From: Luscinia megarhynchos
Lineage: Eukaryota > Chordata > Aves > Passeriformes > Turdidae
DNA: 64,000 nt
Assembly: GCA_034336665.1 (NCBI GenBank)
Contig: CM067568.1
Span: forward strand, 15,471,983 to 15,535,982
Reading direction: 5' to 3'
The position numbers and the translations under genes are program-made. Shown in pieces: positions 48,581 to 58,800 of this stretch. The notes under the pieces were generated by a model, which ran no database searches, was not told the origin of the DNA, and saw only the letters and a list, made by a program, of their open reading frames with translations. Each line of letters starts with the position of its first letter. Position 1 is the stretch's first letter.

Positions 48581-51500
48581 GATTTTAATCATGGCCGACA
48601 GAATCCAAAGGAATCGCCTCCAAGATGATGGATTGCACCCTCAGGACCGTGGGTCCTTAGCACACAGATAGGCTGGTGCAATAATGCATTAACATCACCG
48701 GTCAGGAATTTGGCAGGGGGAGGAAAGGGCTGGAGCCAGAGCCCTCCCAGCACTGCACTGCACTCAGTAGGTGTGAGAAATCAGTGCTGTGCACAGCCTC
48801 GAACCACGGCTCTTTCTCACGGCCTCTCCATCTCAGCCCTAAGGCTCAAGGAATTGGAGGGATTTTTCCACAGGGCAGGAAGTCTGGGCTCTGTTTTTGC
48901 AAGGCAGAAAATAGACTTGTCAAAGAGATGCAGACTGCCTTACCCAGCTTTTGTATTTCATTTTTCTCCTCCTCATAACAGGCAGGCAAGGCTCCACAGC
49001 CTCCCTGCCTTGGTTACAGTCAGCCAGCATCCTTGAAACACACTCCTGCTGTCAAACAAGTCTGAGCCTAGAAAGGTGAGCAGTTGCCTCACCCCTGCTT
49101 CAAGCCAGGATTAAGATGTGTATCAGCCTGGTGGTTTTTACAGCACAGCTGGCTTGGCCATCCCTGTGCAGCCCCGGGGCGAGGCAGTCCCCCAGCAGCA
49201 GGAGGGAGTTTGGTGTCCGAGCTCAGGCTGGAGGCCGTGAGAACACTCTGCTCCGCTCCCTGGGAGAGCTGAGGCTCCCCTCCCTCACGGCCATCGCTGA
49301 GGAGTGTGCTGCAGCAGGGACCAGAGGCAGCAGCAAGCCCTCGGACCCTGCTGCACTAGGGCACAGCATCTCCACGAGGCGCTGGATCCCAAAATCCAGG
49401 AGGTTTTGAGCTTTCAGGCACAGACCCCCTGGAAAACACTGCTTTTGACCTGAGGCCTTGAAAATGGCTTCTAAATACAAATAATGACGTAAAAATCACG
49501 AGTGTGTAGTAAATTAGAAGTGTGTGCTTTCACGAAGTGATAAGTTTTAAAGTTTTTATAGTGTAAGTATGGAAATTTTTAAGCGTTGTCTCTTTCTTTG
49601 TTCATCTTCCTTCTCCTTCACAAATTTCGAGTAATAGTTTCTAGTCAGTCAGTGTCACTCTAAAAGTCATGGAAATCTAATTATTAAGTCAAAAGTATTA
49701 ATAATTAAGTGTTAATTCTCCATTGAACTGTTTAGCCTTAAAAAATCTTGTAGTAACTGGACTTGAAGTCATTTTCCCTGCTTCTAGCAAGAAGCCAGAA
49801 GTGCTGTTGTACACTCTGTACTTTCTAATAAGATGTAATAAACATCCAAGCCCAAACATGAGAAAAACTGTTTCAATCGAGTTTTTGTCAATCCTAACTC
49901 TAAAATCAAGCAAACAAAACTAATGACAAACCACTAATTAAGTAGTACAAAACCCCCACATCACTAGCACAATGAGGAAGAAGTCTCTGCCCCAAAATAC
50001 TGATCCCAAAATCCCATGTTTGAGGGCATGGCACCCCAGCTTCTTGCTATGGGACAGAGGCACTTGGCAGCCCCAGTTGCCCTTTTCCACCACAGAGCTG
50101 AGGGATGGTGCTGATGCTATTTGCTGCTCCATCAAAAGAGTCAGAAATGGAGGGAGGAGGAGAAATCAAAATCTGGGAGCTGAAAGTCAGTTTTTAGGCA
50201 CCATCCCAGCTGCAAAGTCTCAGGCCTCAGCTTCTCCATCCAGTGTTCTTTCTAGCTGAACCATGCTCAGATACACGTGGTGGTCCTTCTCCACACCATC
50301 AGAGGATGCCAACAACCTGTGGTTGCAGCCCTGATGGGTTCAAAGGCTCACTACAGCTTCCCAAAATCTCCATGGGCTCAAAGTTCAGGCCCTAAACACC
50401 CAACTGCTTGAAAGCAGGTAAAAATCTGAGTCAGGCCAGGCTAAAGGCAAACAAAACCCATGCACTGGTTTCTGGGAAAGGTCAGTGGTAGGTGGAGTTC
50501 TGACAAAACAATCTCCAGGGCTAGAAAAAATCTGGGAATGGATCCACAGAGTACTCAGAGGGGACAGATGAGCTGCTTCAAGTGGAGAGAAAGGATGAGC
50601 TGTTATCGTTGGGGAGAAAGCTGGGGGTGGGCACCCCACAAGGCACCCAGGAGGGACTTACCCACCAAGTACTGGCTTAGCCCTTACCCTCACCCTGCCC
50701 CACAGCTCAGCTGGGCTGCAAACCCCCAGGTTCCTCCTGGATTGCACAATATGGTGGCATCACTCTGCAAGCAGCTGGCACCATAGAAGCCATCCTGGGA
50801 TGTGGAAATCCCCCAGGCATGCCATCAGTCTGGACACTCCTCCCCACCAGCAGCCTCTGCTCCCATCTCCTTTCCCATTCACCCTCCATTTTTGAGGAGC
50901 CCACAAAGGTGCCCATCTGTTCTGCCCTTTTTTTATCCCTCTGGGGCACAGAGGGATAAAAAAAATGAAGGCCACTAATAAAAACATCAAAATAGGGAAG
51001 ATTCAAGAAGGGAAGCACCACAGGCTCCTCATGACACGTTGAGACAGCATTGCAAAGCACGAGTCACACTGATGAAGGCCCTGTGTCCCCTGCTGTCCCC
51101 ATGCAGGCATCCCTCCCTTCTCTTCCCACACAACAGCTCTGCTACTGGCTCCTTCCTACACGTTTCAGTTTCCTCACCTTGCCCTAAAGAGCTGCCCCAC
51201 TTCTTCACAGCAAGAATTCCTCGCTCCCTACGCCTGTCTAGGGGCCAGGGAGCTGAAGCACAGTGGTGCTGCAATAGCCCCTGGAGGTAGTTGCTATCTC
51301 CCAGGCAACAAACTGTGCCCAGACCATGTTCTGGCACCAACCACACACTCCCCCACCCCACAATGTTCTTCCTCTTCAAAGCACCATCCAGCCCTCCCAT
51401 GTGCTTCAAGCTCCTTGTTCCCAGCTCAGCACTCAGGAGGTCAAGACAAAAATACTGGAGCAGCATCTTCCCTGCTGAGAAAGATCCTGGCAAGCTTTGG

Positions 51501-54500
51501 GAAACATCGAATGCAGGCAGAAAGGAAGGCATCCTGCAGAGCTGGGCAGAGCCCCATATCCTGATCAAACTAAATACTACACTCACCACATGCACCAAAA
51601 TTCAAGGAGGTCAGGGAATTTTAAAGCTACCCCTAGTGCTGAGGAACTCTAAGCATCACCAAGAGCATTGCTTGAAAATGCAGTGTTGTAGGGAGAAAGA
51701 AGGGGGCCTGCAGCCCTCCCATGGGTGCCAGGAGGTGGCAAGCACCTCATCACGTATAGCAGGCCAAAACCCTATCGTGCAAGATTCATTTCAGATCTCA
51801 CATTCTGGCTTCCCATATTAAATGACTCCACAGAAGATAACAAAGCAAAAAAATCCCATCCTACAGAGTAAATAATTAGCTCTATCCTGCGATCAAATTT
51901 TCTGACTTGTTTCCTTCCCCTGAGCTTTTTCATCCTCAAGATTCAGCCCCCTTCTCCCACAGGATTATTTGCACTTCAGGCTCTGTGGCATTGCAAAGAC
52001 ATATAATTAGAGACACTGGTTTATTTGTTGCTTGTGCAGCAGCCATGCTCTGTTCTGGACCAGGTCACCATTGTGCTGGGAAGCAAAGGGGTGTTGTAGC
52101 ATCTAAGAACACTGTCCTTTTTCCCCAAGGACAAATCACAGCTCACCTCTTAATAGCACCCCAGATTCACCCACATGCTGGATAAAAGAGGCAAGAGCAG
52201 CAGTGCTTCCAACTCACATCCACTCCATCCCAGGGCCACACGTCCCAGCCAGGCACCCCCAGCCCAGCAATGGGACACCACAGCAGCAAGGCACCACAGC
52301 ACTCAGTGGGAGCAGTGTCAACCACAAAGCCCAATAATCCAGTCCCAAGGAGCAGCACAGCTGCTTTACAGAGAGGCTGATTTGTAGGTTAATTAAACAG
52401 CCATATTCTTTTGTGAAACACTTCAGGCTCGATAAATAGAAGGAGAGTAAAATTCCAGCAGGAGCAGATAATTAACTGAATGAATCGACATGACAGGTGC
52501 TGGATCTCTATCTTATTTATAGGAATTCATTAGAAGGATAAGGCAAAAGAGATCGTGATAACAAGATAAAGTGGCTCATGTTTGGAGAGGACTTTAAAAA
52601 AATACAAAGCCTTGTGGGCGTGTGAGGGATCATCGCTGTAAGCTGCTGCAAAGGGAGAAATACTTCCCCAGTGATATCCTGATAGAGAAACTATGCTGGA
52701 CAAGGGGAGTGCCTGGGCACACAGGCAAAGCAGGGAAGGCAGATAGCCCTGCAATGCCCATTCTTCTCATACCTTTCCCAGGTAATTACTCAGCCACTGG
52801 CGCTCTGCAGTTGCAAGGCAAACCCTGGGCTCTTTTCAGCCTCCAGATTTTCAGATGTCAATGGAATGTCCCTGCCTGCACCTTCTGCAAAGCCAGCGAG
52901 GAAGAAGGAGGGCTAACTTTTCCAGTCCACCTCCTGGCTGGGCAGAGGTGAAAGATGTTTCCTAGAGTACTGGCTCAGTGCTTTAGCCACCAAGTGTCTC
53001 CAGTGTGTCCTAGTGATCCCAAGCACACCAAACCACTCCAGAGCAGCACATGCACTAAGCCTGTCAGCAGTCAGTGAAAAAAGCCATTTCATGCAGATCT
53101 GACTCCTGGGACTGATGTTCAGGTGATGCTTCACCCATGGCCCCTTTGTCTGAAATGCTGGGGTTTTGTATCAAGAACTAGCAGATGCATAAAGCATTGG
53201 GACTCAGCTCTTCAACCCCAAATCCACAAGACTTACACTGGTTTCAGCTCAGAAACCCTTAACCCAGCTGTTGGACAGCTGGAGAGCAGCTCCCACAGCT
53301 GAGCAATGCTCAGAGAAGGCAATTCCCTGTTTATCCCTGGTGCTGCCCTGCAGCAGGAGCAGCCAGGTAAATCCTGATGCCACACTGATATCCCCAGTGC
53401 CCGTGAATATGGCTCTGAGCAGCTGTTTTCACTCGTGTGCCCCAGGTCTCCAAAGCACTTGGACACACCACAAGAGCCCAGGAACCACACCGTGTAACCA
53501 CTCTTGCAGTCACCTTGGGACAGAAAAAAGCAGAGCACAGCAATCTTGACAGCAACATATCTTCAAGCCAGGAGCCTCAAGCCACTCATTAAAGAAGCTC
53601 CTGCCAAGGTGGCAGGGCTTGCAGAGCCAGCCCCACAGCTGATCTCAGGAACTCCAGGAGAAACCGTTCCAGGAGAAAAATACAACTGCAAAATAGGCTA
53701 TGGTGTGTATGGAGCAGACCCTGCCTGTTCTGCTGTTGAATCCTGTGAGTGTAAGTGAGGCTTTTTTGTGTGTAAACCATGGAAATCCCTCACACCCCAC
53801 CCACCCCACTCCCTATCTGTAAGCAGGACTGGAAATCACAGCCACAAAGCTAAACCTCAATCAGGTTAAGCGTAATAACCCTACTCAGGTCACCTTGTAA
53901 AAAAGTCTCTGGGACACCAAAAATCCCTTATCCACAGCAGGAGAAACTTGGAGATGTTACTCAGGACAGAAAACACTCCTGGTTCAGGCTGTGCTGAGGA
54001 CAGTTCTTTGGACACCCCTTTTCTCTGTATGAAGCACATATGCCTCCCCTTGCTCCCCCCATCTGTCACCCTGCACAATAAACTGCTACCCAGCTGTAAG
54101 CAGGCAATTCCCACCCCAGTTCATCTGCCTGGCCCCAAATCCAAGCCCATCCCTGCCTTCTGCACATGCAGAGAGGTTTCCCTACCCCTCGAGAGCCCCT
54201 GACAAAGCCCTGTTCTGAAACAGATCCCAGTGCCCCTGGGCTGAGACCAGGGACTGGGTCCAACAGGCCAAACAAAAGATGAACAGAGAGGAGTCAGCCT
54301 CTCCTGCCCACTTTCCACCCCAGGGGCCTGTGCAACCAGTGGCAGCTTTTCTGCCAACTTCCCTGGGTCCAGAAGGGCGGAAAGTGGCAAAGACTGGATG
54401 GGCTGTAGGCACCCATTTACCTTCCAAGGCAAGAAACTTATTTGAGAGATGAGGTTTAGAGGCTGCATTACCAATCAAGGAGATCCCAAATTGACTGGAA

Positions 54501-55467
54501 AATGCCTGGTGAAATAAACTCCATGGTGACATCCTCCAGCTCTCAGCTGGAGTCACAGCGAGCACAAGGGAGCCAAGAGGCACCCAGGATGCAGAATGTG
54601 AGTCCAGCACTCCCTAATTCCACCTCTCACCCATCCAGCTGCCCAATTAAATACGGAAAGGTGTGAAGTGCCTGTCCCCAGCGCAGTCAGGGCTGAGCAT
54701 GGCACACCACCACCATCCAGAGATGGAGCCCAGACAGCCGGGGAGGGAGCAGCAGTCGCAGCCCGCAGGGAGAGCACGGTGACCGCATGGCAGGAATCTC
54801 AAAGCCCAGACAATGTAGCCGTCCTTCCCCGGCTCCGCGCCGGCTGACACACGGGAACGAGCCCAACTGAGCCATCCACCTCCCTGCCCTGGCAATTACA
54901 CTCTGAGAGAAAGGTTCAAAGCACTATTGTCATCAATTAAATCGGAAAAAAGGGCAGTGTCAGCCTGCAGCCCTGGGAGGATCCGGCCCTTCACTGATCT
55001 CTGAATTAAAAACGCGCATCACAGCGTGCACAACGTACAGTTCCTGCGGGGAAAAAAAAAAAAATCCTTTTTCTAGGCAGAAGCGTTCAGCACTCGGGAG
55101 ACACAAAAAGCCACGTACTGAGCCATCCCTCGCAGGGAGAGGGGGAACCAGCGGCTCAGGTGAGTGTCACAGCACAGTTGTGCTCAGTTATTCCAGTTGG
55201 GAGCTCCTGGAAAAGCCATCAGCAAGTTTAAATCTGCTTTTCTCATACAGCTTTCGGGGAGGAGAGGGAGGGTTATCCATTATCCTCGCTTCCAAAGCAT
55301 CGGAGAAGCAGGGTAAGGAGGGAGCCCGGCCGCTGTAAGGGACGCGGTCGGCGCGGAACGCGCTCCCTCCCCTCGGGCGGCTCCGTCCGCGGGCAGGTGG
55401 GCGCTCACCTGATGAGGTTCTGCAGGCCCTGCTTGCTGGAGTTCCTCCTCAGGATCGCGCTGCTCAT
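30082..55467 (-). CDS. LSP1: Lymphocyte-specific protein 1, complete ten-exon coding region
   Basis: LSP1 is an intracellular F-actin-binding phosphoprotein of leukocytes and endothelium in the caldesmon-related family. It couples p38/MK2 signalling to cortical actin, migration and phagocytosis. Ten minus-strand exons join to 1,047 bases, 348 residues plus stop (human LSP1 is 339), with every GT/AG site and phase agreeing: 55409-55467, 42382-42534, 40159-40248, 36831-37005, 35774-35905, 32658-32701, 32405-32486, 31920-32060, 31045-31125, 30082-30171. The acidic N-terminal half contains LTAQWSVEDEEEAARERRRR and an EDEGFSDWSQ motif. The basic C-terminal half carries the caldesmon/villin-headpiece-like actin-binding motifs, including DRTESLNRSIQKSNSVKKSQ, KSLWETGEV, RSLWEQKG and KKYKFVATGHGQYKKVLI. 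RxxS sites at Ser210 and Ser258 match the two MK2 sites known in human LSP1. Intron 1 is 12.9 kb. Confidence 0.95.
31045..31125 (-). CDS. LSP1: LSP1 exon 9
   Basis: The exon encodes DIVAGDIVSKRSLWEQKGSP then KPESSIK (residues 293-319), matching human DIVAGDMSKKSLWEQKGG. It carries the second LW-type actin-binding repeat. Acceptor CTCAG; donor GTGAGT. Confidence 0.95.
31920..32060 (-). CDS. LSP1: LSP1 exon 8
   Basis: The exon encodes TSTKAPKPVRQPSLDLPTTS, then a segment with VASTKSLWETGEV (residues 246-292). Ser258 in VRQPSL fits the MK2 consensus, like the human Ser252 site. KSLWETGEV is the first of two LW repeats in the actin-binding half. Acceptor TTCCAG; donor GTACAG. Confidence 0.94.
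32405..32486 (-). CDS. LSP1: LSP1 exon 7
   Basis: The exon encodes SNSVKKSQPPLPVSKIDDRL then EQYTQAIE (residues 218-245), a caldesmon-type conserved block. Acceptor CTGCAG; donor GTGGGT. Confidence 0.95.
32658..32701 (-). CDS. LSP1: LSP1 exon 6
   Basis: The exon encodes ITDRTESLNRSIQK (residues 204-217), nearly identical to human LIDRTESLNRSIEK. The acceptor is CTTTCAG with a long pyrimidine tract; the donor is GTATTT. Ser210 sits in an RxxS context like the known MK2 site. Confidence 0.95.
35774..35905 (-). CDS. LSP1: LSP1 exon 5, mixed-charge segment
   Basis: This 44-codon exon (residues 160-203) opens in phase 0 after acceptor ACTCAG and ends at donor GTTTGT. It starts with basic residues KKRRR (161-165), followed by an acidic patch and KRQK (177-180), an arrangement resembling a bipartite nuclear localisation signal. 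It ends ...CSTK, joining exon 6 at the position of human TTKLIDRTE. Confidence 0.88.
36831..37005 (-). CDS. LSP1: LSP1 exon 4, acidic segment
   Basis: A pyrimidine-rich acceptor ending CTCCAG opens 175 bases encoding residues 101-159, a Glu/Gln-rich coiled-coil-like stretch with SPRQSYEEEDSGVREAEVKL at its start. It corresponds to the acidic, poorly conserved middle of mammalian LSP1. The donor is GTGGGA. Confidence 0.88.
39336..39520 (-). mobile_element. CR1 LINE 3' fragment in LSP1 intron 3
   Basis: The plus strand contains CACAGAGTAGTTTGGGTTGG, AAGGACCTTCAAAGGTCATCTAGTCCAA and CTGTCCAACCTGACCTTGAA motifs in order, as the complement of a CR1 3' end. The element is therefore on the minus strand, 5'-truncated, and diverged at its right side. 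Confidence 0.85.
40159..40248 (-). CDS. LSP1: LSP1 exon 3
   Basis: The exon encodes YDFKPSGTSELEEDEGFSDW then SQKLEQRRQ. This matches the LKPSEAPELDEDEGFGDWSQ region of human LSP1. Acceptor TTCCAG; donor GTGGGT. Confidence 0.93.
41412..41428 (+). repeat. Poly-A run preceded by ATTAAA-like sequence
   Basis: An uninterrupted A-run follows CATATTA in LSP1 intron 2, with a second A-run at about 41459-41469. It is compatible with the tail of an old retroposed sequence inserted on the plus strand, though no target-site duplication is obvious. Confidence 0.5.
42382..42534 (-). CDS. LSP1: LSP1 exon 2
   Basis: The acceptor TTGGCAG is followed by a G that completes Arg20, then LTAQWSVEDEEEAARERRRR, a Glu/Arg-rich predicted helix highly conserved in LSP1. 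The donor is GTAAGG. It covers residues 20-70. Confidence 0.95.
45909..45932. repeat. Perfect 24-base palindrome
   Basis: AAAATCCCTCTA is followed directly by its exact reverse complement with no spacer. It lies in LSP1 intron 1. Confidence 0.95.
48539..48580. repeat. (TTA)n microsatellite
   Basis: About 14 uninterrupted TTA/ATT trinucleotide units in LSP1 intron 1. Pure and long enough to be length-polymorphic. Confidence 0.95.
49480..49950. other. A/T-rich block of unlike composition, origin unknown
   Basis: About 470 bases are much richer in A/T than the flanking DNA, with many short TAAT/TTAA words and an AATAAA at 49837-49842. There is no long open frame. It could be a degenerate transposon or LTR remnant, or a conserved non-coding element. 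I do not recognise a family. Confidence 0.4.
50928..50964. repeat. Perfect hairpin, 16-base stem and 5-base loop
   Basis: The arm TTTTTTTATCCCTCTG (50928-50943), loop GGGCA, then the exact reverse complement (50949-50964). It lies in LSP1 intron 1. Confidence 0.95.
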
Positions 55468-55720
55468 GGTGGCCGAGCCGCCCGGGCAGGGTCCCGCCGC
55501 CGCCCCCTCCCCAGCGCCGCAGGCGGCTCTGCGCGCTCCCCTCCCCGCCTTCAGGAAGTTCTGCAGCTGGTTTCCTTTTGTTTCTGCTAGCCCCCCCTGC
55601 TCCACACCCCCGGCTTGTCTCCTCCACCTCCACCTCCTCCTCCTCCTCCCGCTCTGCCTCGTGGAAGCGCCACGGGAGAATCTCTGGGGGCGCAGCACAA
55701 AGCCCGGCGCTCCCCGCTCC
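55310..55720 (-). promoter_or_regulatory. LSP1: CpG island spanning the LSP1 first exon
   Basis: CpG-dense DNA (many CGCGG and GCGCGG clusters at 55328-55400, continuing through the exon to about 55720) covers the first coding exon and the start of intron 1. No TATA box is apparent. A purine-rich minus-strand tract lies just upstream at 55735-55835, in keeping with a TATA-less leukocyte promoter that could bind Ets-family factors. The transcription start is not determined. Confidence 0.75.
55409..55467 (-). CDS. LSP1: LSP1 exon 1 (coding part)
   Basis: The exon encodes MSSAILRRNSSKQGLQNLI plus two bases of an Arg codon, ending at a GTGAGC donor (55403-55408). The start has a near-perfect Kozak context, GCCACCATGA. 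RRNSS is a basophilic-kinase-like site. It splices in phase to exon 2 at 42534. Confidence 0.9.
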
Positions 55721-55899
55721 CCTCCTGCCTTTAACTCTTCTCTCCCTCCTTCATCTTCTCCAGCCCCCTCCTCTCCCCCCCGCCCTTTTTTATTTTTTTT
55801 TCTTCCCTTCTGTTTTTTCCCACCTTTACCACTGTTTTTCTGATTACACAAAGCAACTCGGGAGCAGAAATCCAGGTTGGCAACTTGCACTCGGCGGGC

Positions 55900-58800
55900 T
55901 GTAAATCACTGCCGCTCCATTCACAGCAGAAGTCTTGCGTGAAGGTCTCACCTCCAAGCAGTCCCCACACACCCGAAGGTGAGCCAAGAGTCAGATTAAT
56001 ACGAACAGGGTTTGACACTGGGAAATGCCACACCAGAGAAAAATGTTCTCGTGGGATGGAGATAGCAGCTGGATTTTGGGGGAAGCGGCAGCCTACACCC
56101 TGCTTCTGCTCTCAAACATTGCCCCTCACCTGCCTGAGTGACCAACTCGCCCGTGCCTCAGTTTTCCCAGCCATCACATTGGGCAAGAGGCAAAAAAATT
56201 GGCTAAACCTGGTTTCCCTCCATTAAACACTGATATTTCAGGAGGTTAAAGAAGTACTTGAGTGTTTGATGGAGGACTAAGATTGCCATCCGCTAAAACA
56301 AAATTCCCATCTGCCACGCATTCAGGTGGTTGTTCTTCATGCTACCTCCTCCTGGGAGGAAAAAACAAAAGCATCTTTTCCCCTAAACTGCATCTCCTGG
56401 TCCATGTGTGCTTTTTGGGTGAAAAGAGATCCTCTACTCTGCCAAACTAACAGGTGCCTGGACTTGTACCTAGCAAGTTCCAGCCCTGCCTTATAGTTGC
56501 ACATGATGGTGCTCATGGCGTGGCCTGCCCATGTTCCCAAGGTAATTGGGAATATTCCTCTGGCTGTCTGCAAAATGGGAGCAGTTATGATGGAGCCACT
56601 CTGCTGAGACTCTCACCTTCTCTCTGATTTCAGTCCCTCTCATCTCATTTACACATTTCCTTTCAATTGCTTCTGCAGAAATGTTTATTGATGCCTGGTA
56701 AGCTGAAATGGGGAAGTTGTCCATGAAATACGCCAAGCAATCTCAATAAAAAAAGAGGAAGTGCCTGCCCTCCTTTCCACTGTCTCTTCATTTCAAAACA
56801 GCTTGTTTGGTTTTTTTTCTCTGCAGGAATTTACTAAGCATCGCCTAAGTGATTGCGAACAACAAAATCCATAAAGCACAGACATTGATGTTGGCCTCGC
56901 TCTGTGGGCTGCTCAGATGATATCACACTGCATATTTTTCTTTCTAAATTCAGTGAGAAGATGCAAGAGATCCACCACAAAAGACCTCTGTTGCTAAAAA
57001 AGAGCTTGTCCCAGCCCTGCAAATACTTGCAGGAGTAATTAGGTTTGAGCATGTGAACATTCCTATTGACTTCACCACAATTGGCCAGAGTTGAAATGAA
57101 GTGTGCACCTACAGGGTTTTCTCTTTGAAAGAATCGGCCCAAACCTGCCACTGACTCCCGTGGTCCGAAGCCAGGCAGGGATGCACCTTGAAGGAGCCCT
57201 GGCAGGCAGAGATGTAGCTGGCAGCCATGGGCCAGCAGCGACTGGGGGTTGAATGAAGTCACTGCAAGCACTCTTCATTCAGAAATGCCAGACGATCCTC
57301 AGGGAGCTGAGGAGGGGCAGGAGGAATGCAGGCTCTGTCACAAGAAGGCAGCAGCCTGCTGGAGGTAACAGGACACTGCTACCTATGGCAGGTGAGAGTC
57401 TCTGTGTAAATGGGCAGAGAAAAGCTGTTAATTCCCCCAGCGAGAGAGCCTTGGCTCCACACCGGGAGTTGACTCCTGGAGGATGCCAACACGAGCTCCT
57501 TGTCTTGAAAGCGCTTGGCAGGCTTCCACCCCAGCTCCAGGACTGACTGCCTCTCAGAGATGGGGCTTTCAGTGAACAGGGCTGACACAAACCATGCTTG
57601 GATGATGAAATGCAGGGCTGGAGAGAGGTCACGACATTAGCTCTTACTGGTCTAAGGTGCTACGATAATTTGGAAACACCAGAAGAGAGGCAGTGAGGAA
57701 GGGGGTCCCTTAACTGCAGCAGGCAGCAGGCTGAGCTCTGTGTTTCTCCCAGGGAGAGAAATTCCTGGTACTGAACTCTGCCTGGAAAAATCTTTCAAGA
57801 TGGCTGGGCCACTCGACCTCTGGGGAAGGCTTCCTGCCCTTCTCCCCTGGCTTTCATCTTTGAGAAGAATATTTAATATGGAAAGAAAACTCTTCTTTCC
57901 TCTAGTATCAGCAGGGTCTTGCAGGACCACAGGGAGAGGAGAGCAGGAAGGGGGGATTTCTCCCCACAGCTTGCAAGAAGGGGAATGGACAGAGTCACTA
58001 TCCCCATCCCTGTGGGGCAGGGAGCATTTAAAGCCCCTGTTCAAAAGCACAAAGGACATGCCCACAGAGAAAGAGCAGTGCAGGAGAAATCCCACACCAC
58101 TGCCTTAGAGGTCTCCTCTCCTCTCCTGCCCCTCACTGCCACGTGCATCAGTGTGAGTCATACCATGCATCCAGGAACAGTAAGCTCAGCATCAGTCCCA
58201 CAGCTGCTCTGATCCTTTCACAGAAACAAAACCCCTGGTCCCACCGGGAAGTGGGTAGGAATACAGTGGACACAGGAATAAAAACAAATAATTAATTCAT
58301 CAGTTATTTTTTTGGCATAGTTTAAACTAGGAGAACCACCATACATCTCTGCAGCAAAACACCACCCCACTAGAGGAACTGGAGCACCCAGGAGCACATT
58401 GTGTGGCACTGGAGTTTCCCAAAGCTCTTCCCAGCAGCAGGGAAGGCAGAGAAGGAGAGATGCTGAGAGAGAGAGCGGGTCTGCCTCCATCACTGTGGGA
58501 AGGAGGGCTGCAGTCCCAGAGAGATAGGGCTGCACCAGTTCCTGTTAATTACACAATCATTCTGCTATGTAGCACTAGTTGCAAAATCAGTTGAAGGCTC
58601 ACACATGGTCAAGGAAAAAAAAAAAAAGAAAGAAACAAAATACCCTAGTTCTGCTAGTGAGGAAATACAGCTCAAGCATTTCTCTCCAATACTTCTGGGA
58701 TGTCAACCCGAAGCACAGTCACTGCAAGGGCCAGTCCTTTACATGTGCCAGCATGGTTTCCAGAGGTCCATACCTGCATGTCAGTGGTGTCAGAGATGTT

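Larger units (their letters stand above)
42535..55408 (-). other. LSP1: LSP1 intron 1 (12.9 kb)
   Basis: No exon with a recognisable product was found. The intron contains a 24-base perfect palindrome (45909-45932), an ATT microsatellite (48539-48580), an A/T-rich block of unlike composition (49480-49950), a perfect hairpin (50928-50964) and poly-A runs. Alternative first exons of LSP1 could lie here, but none is evident. Confidence 0.6.
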
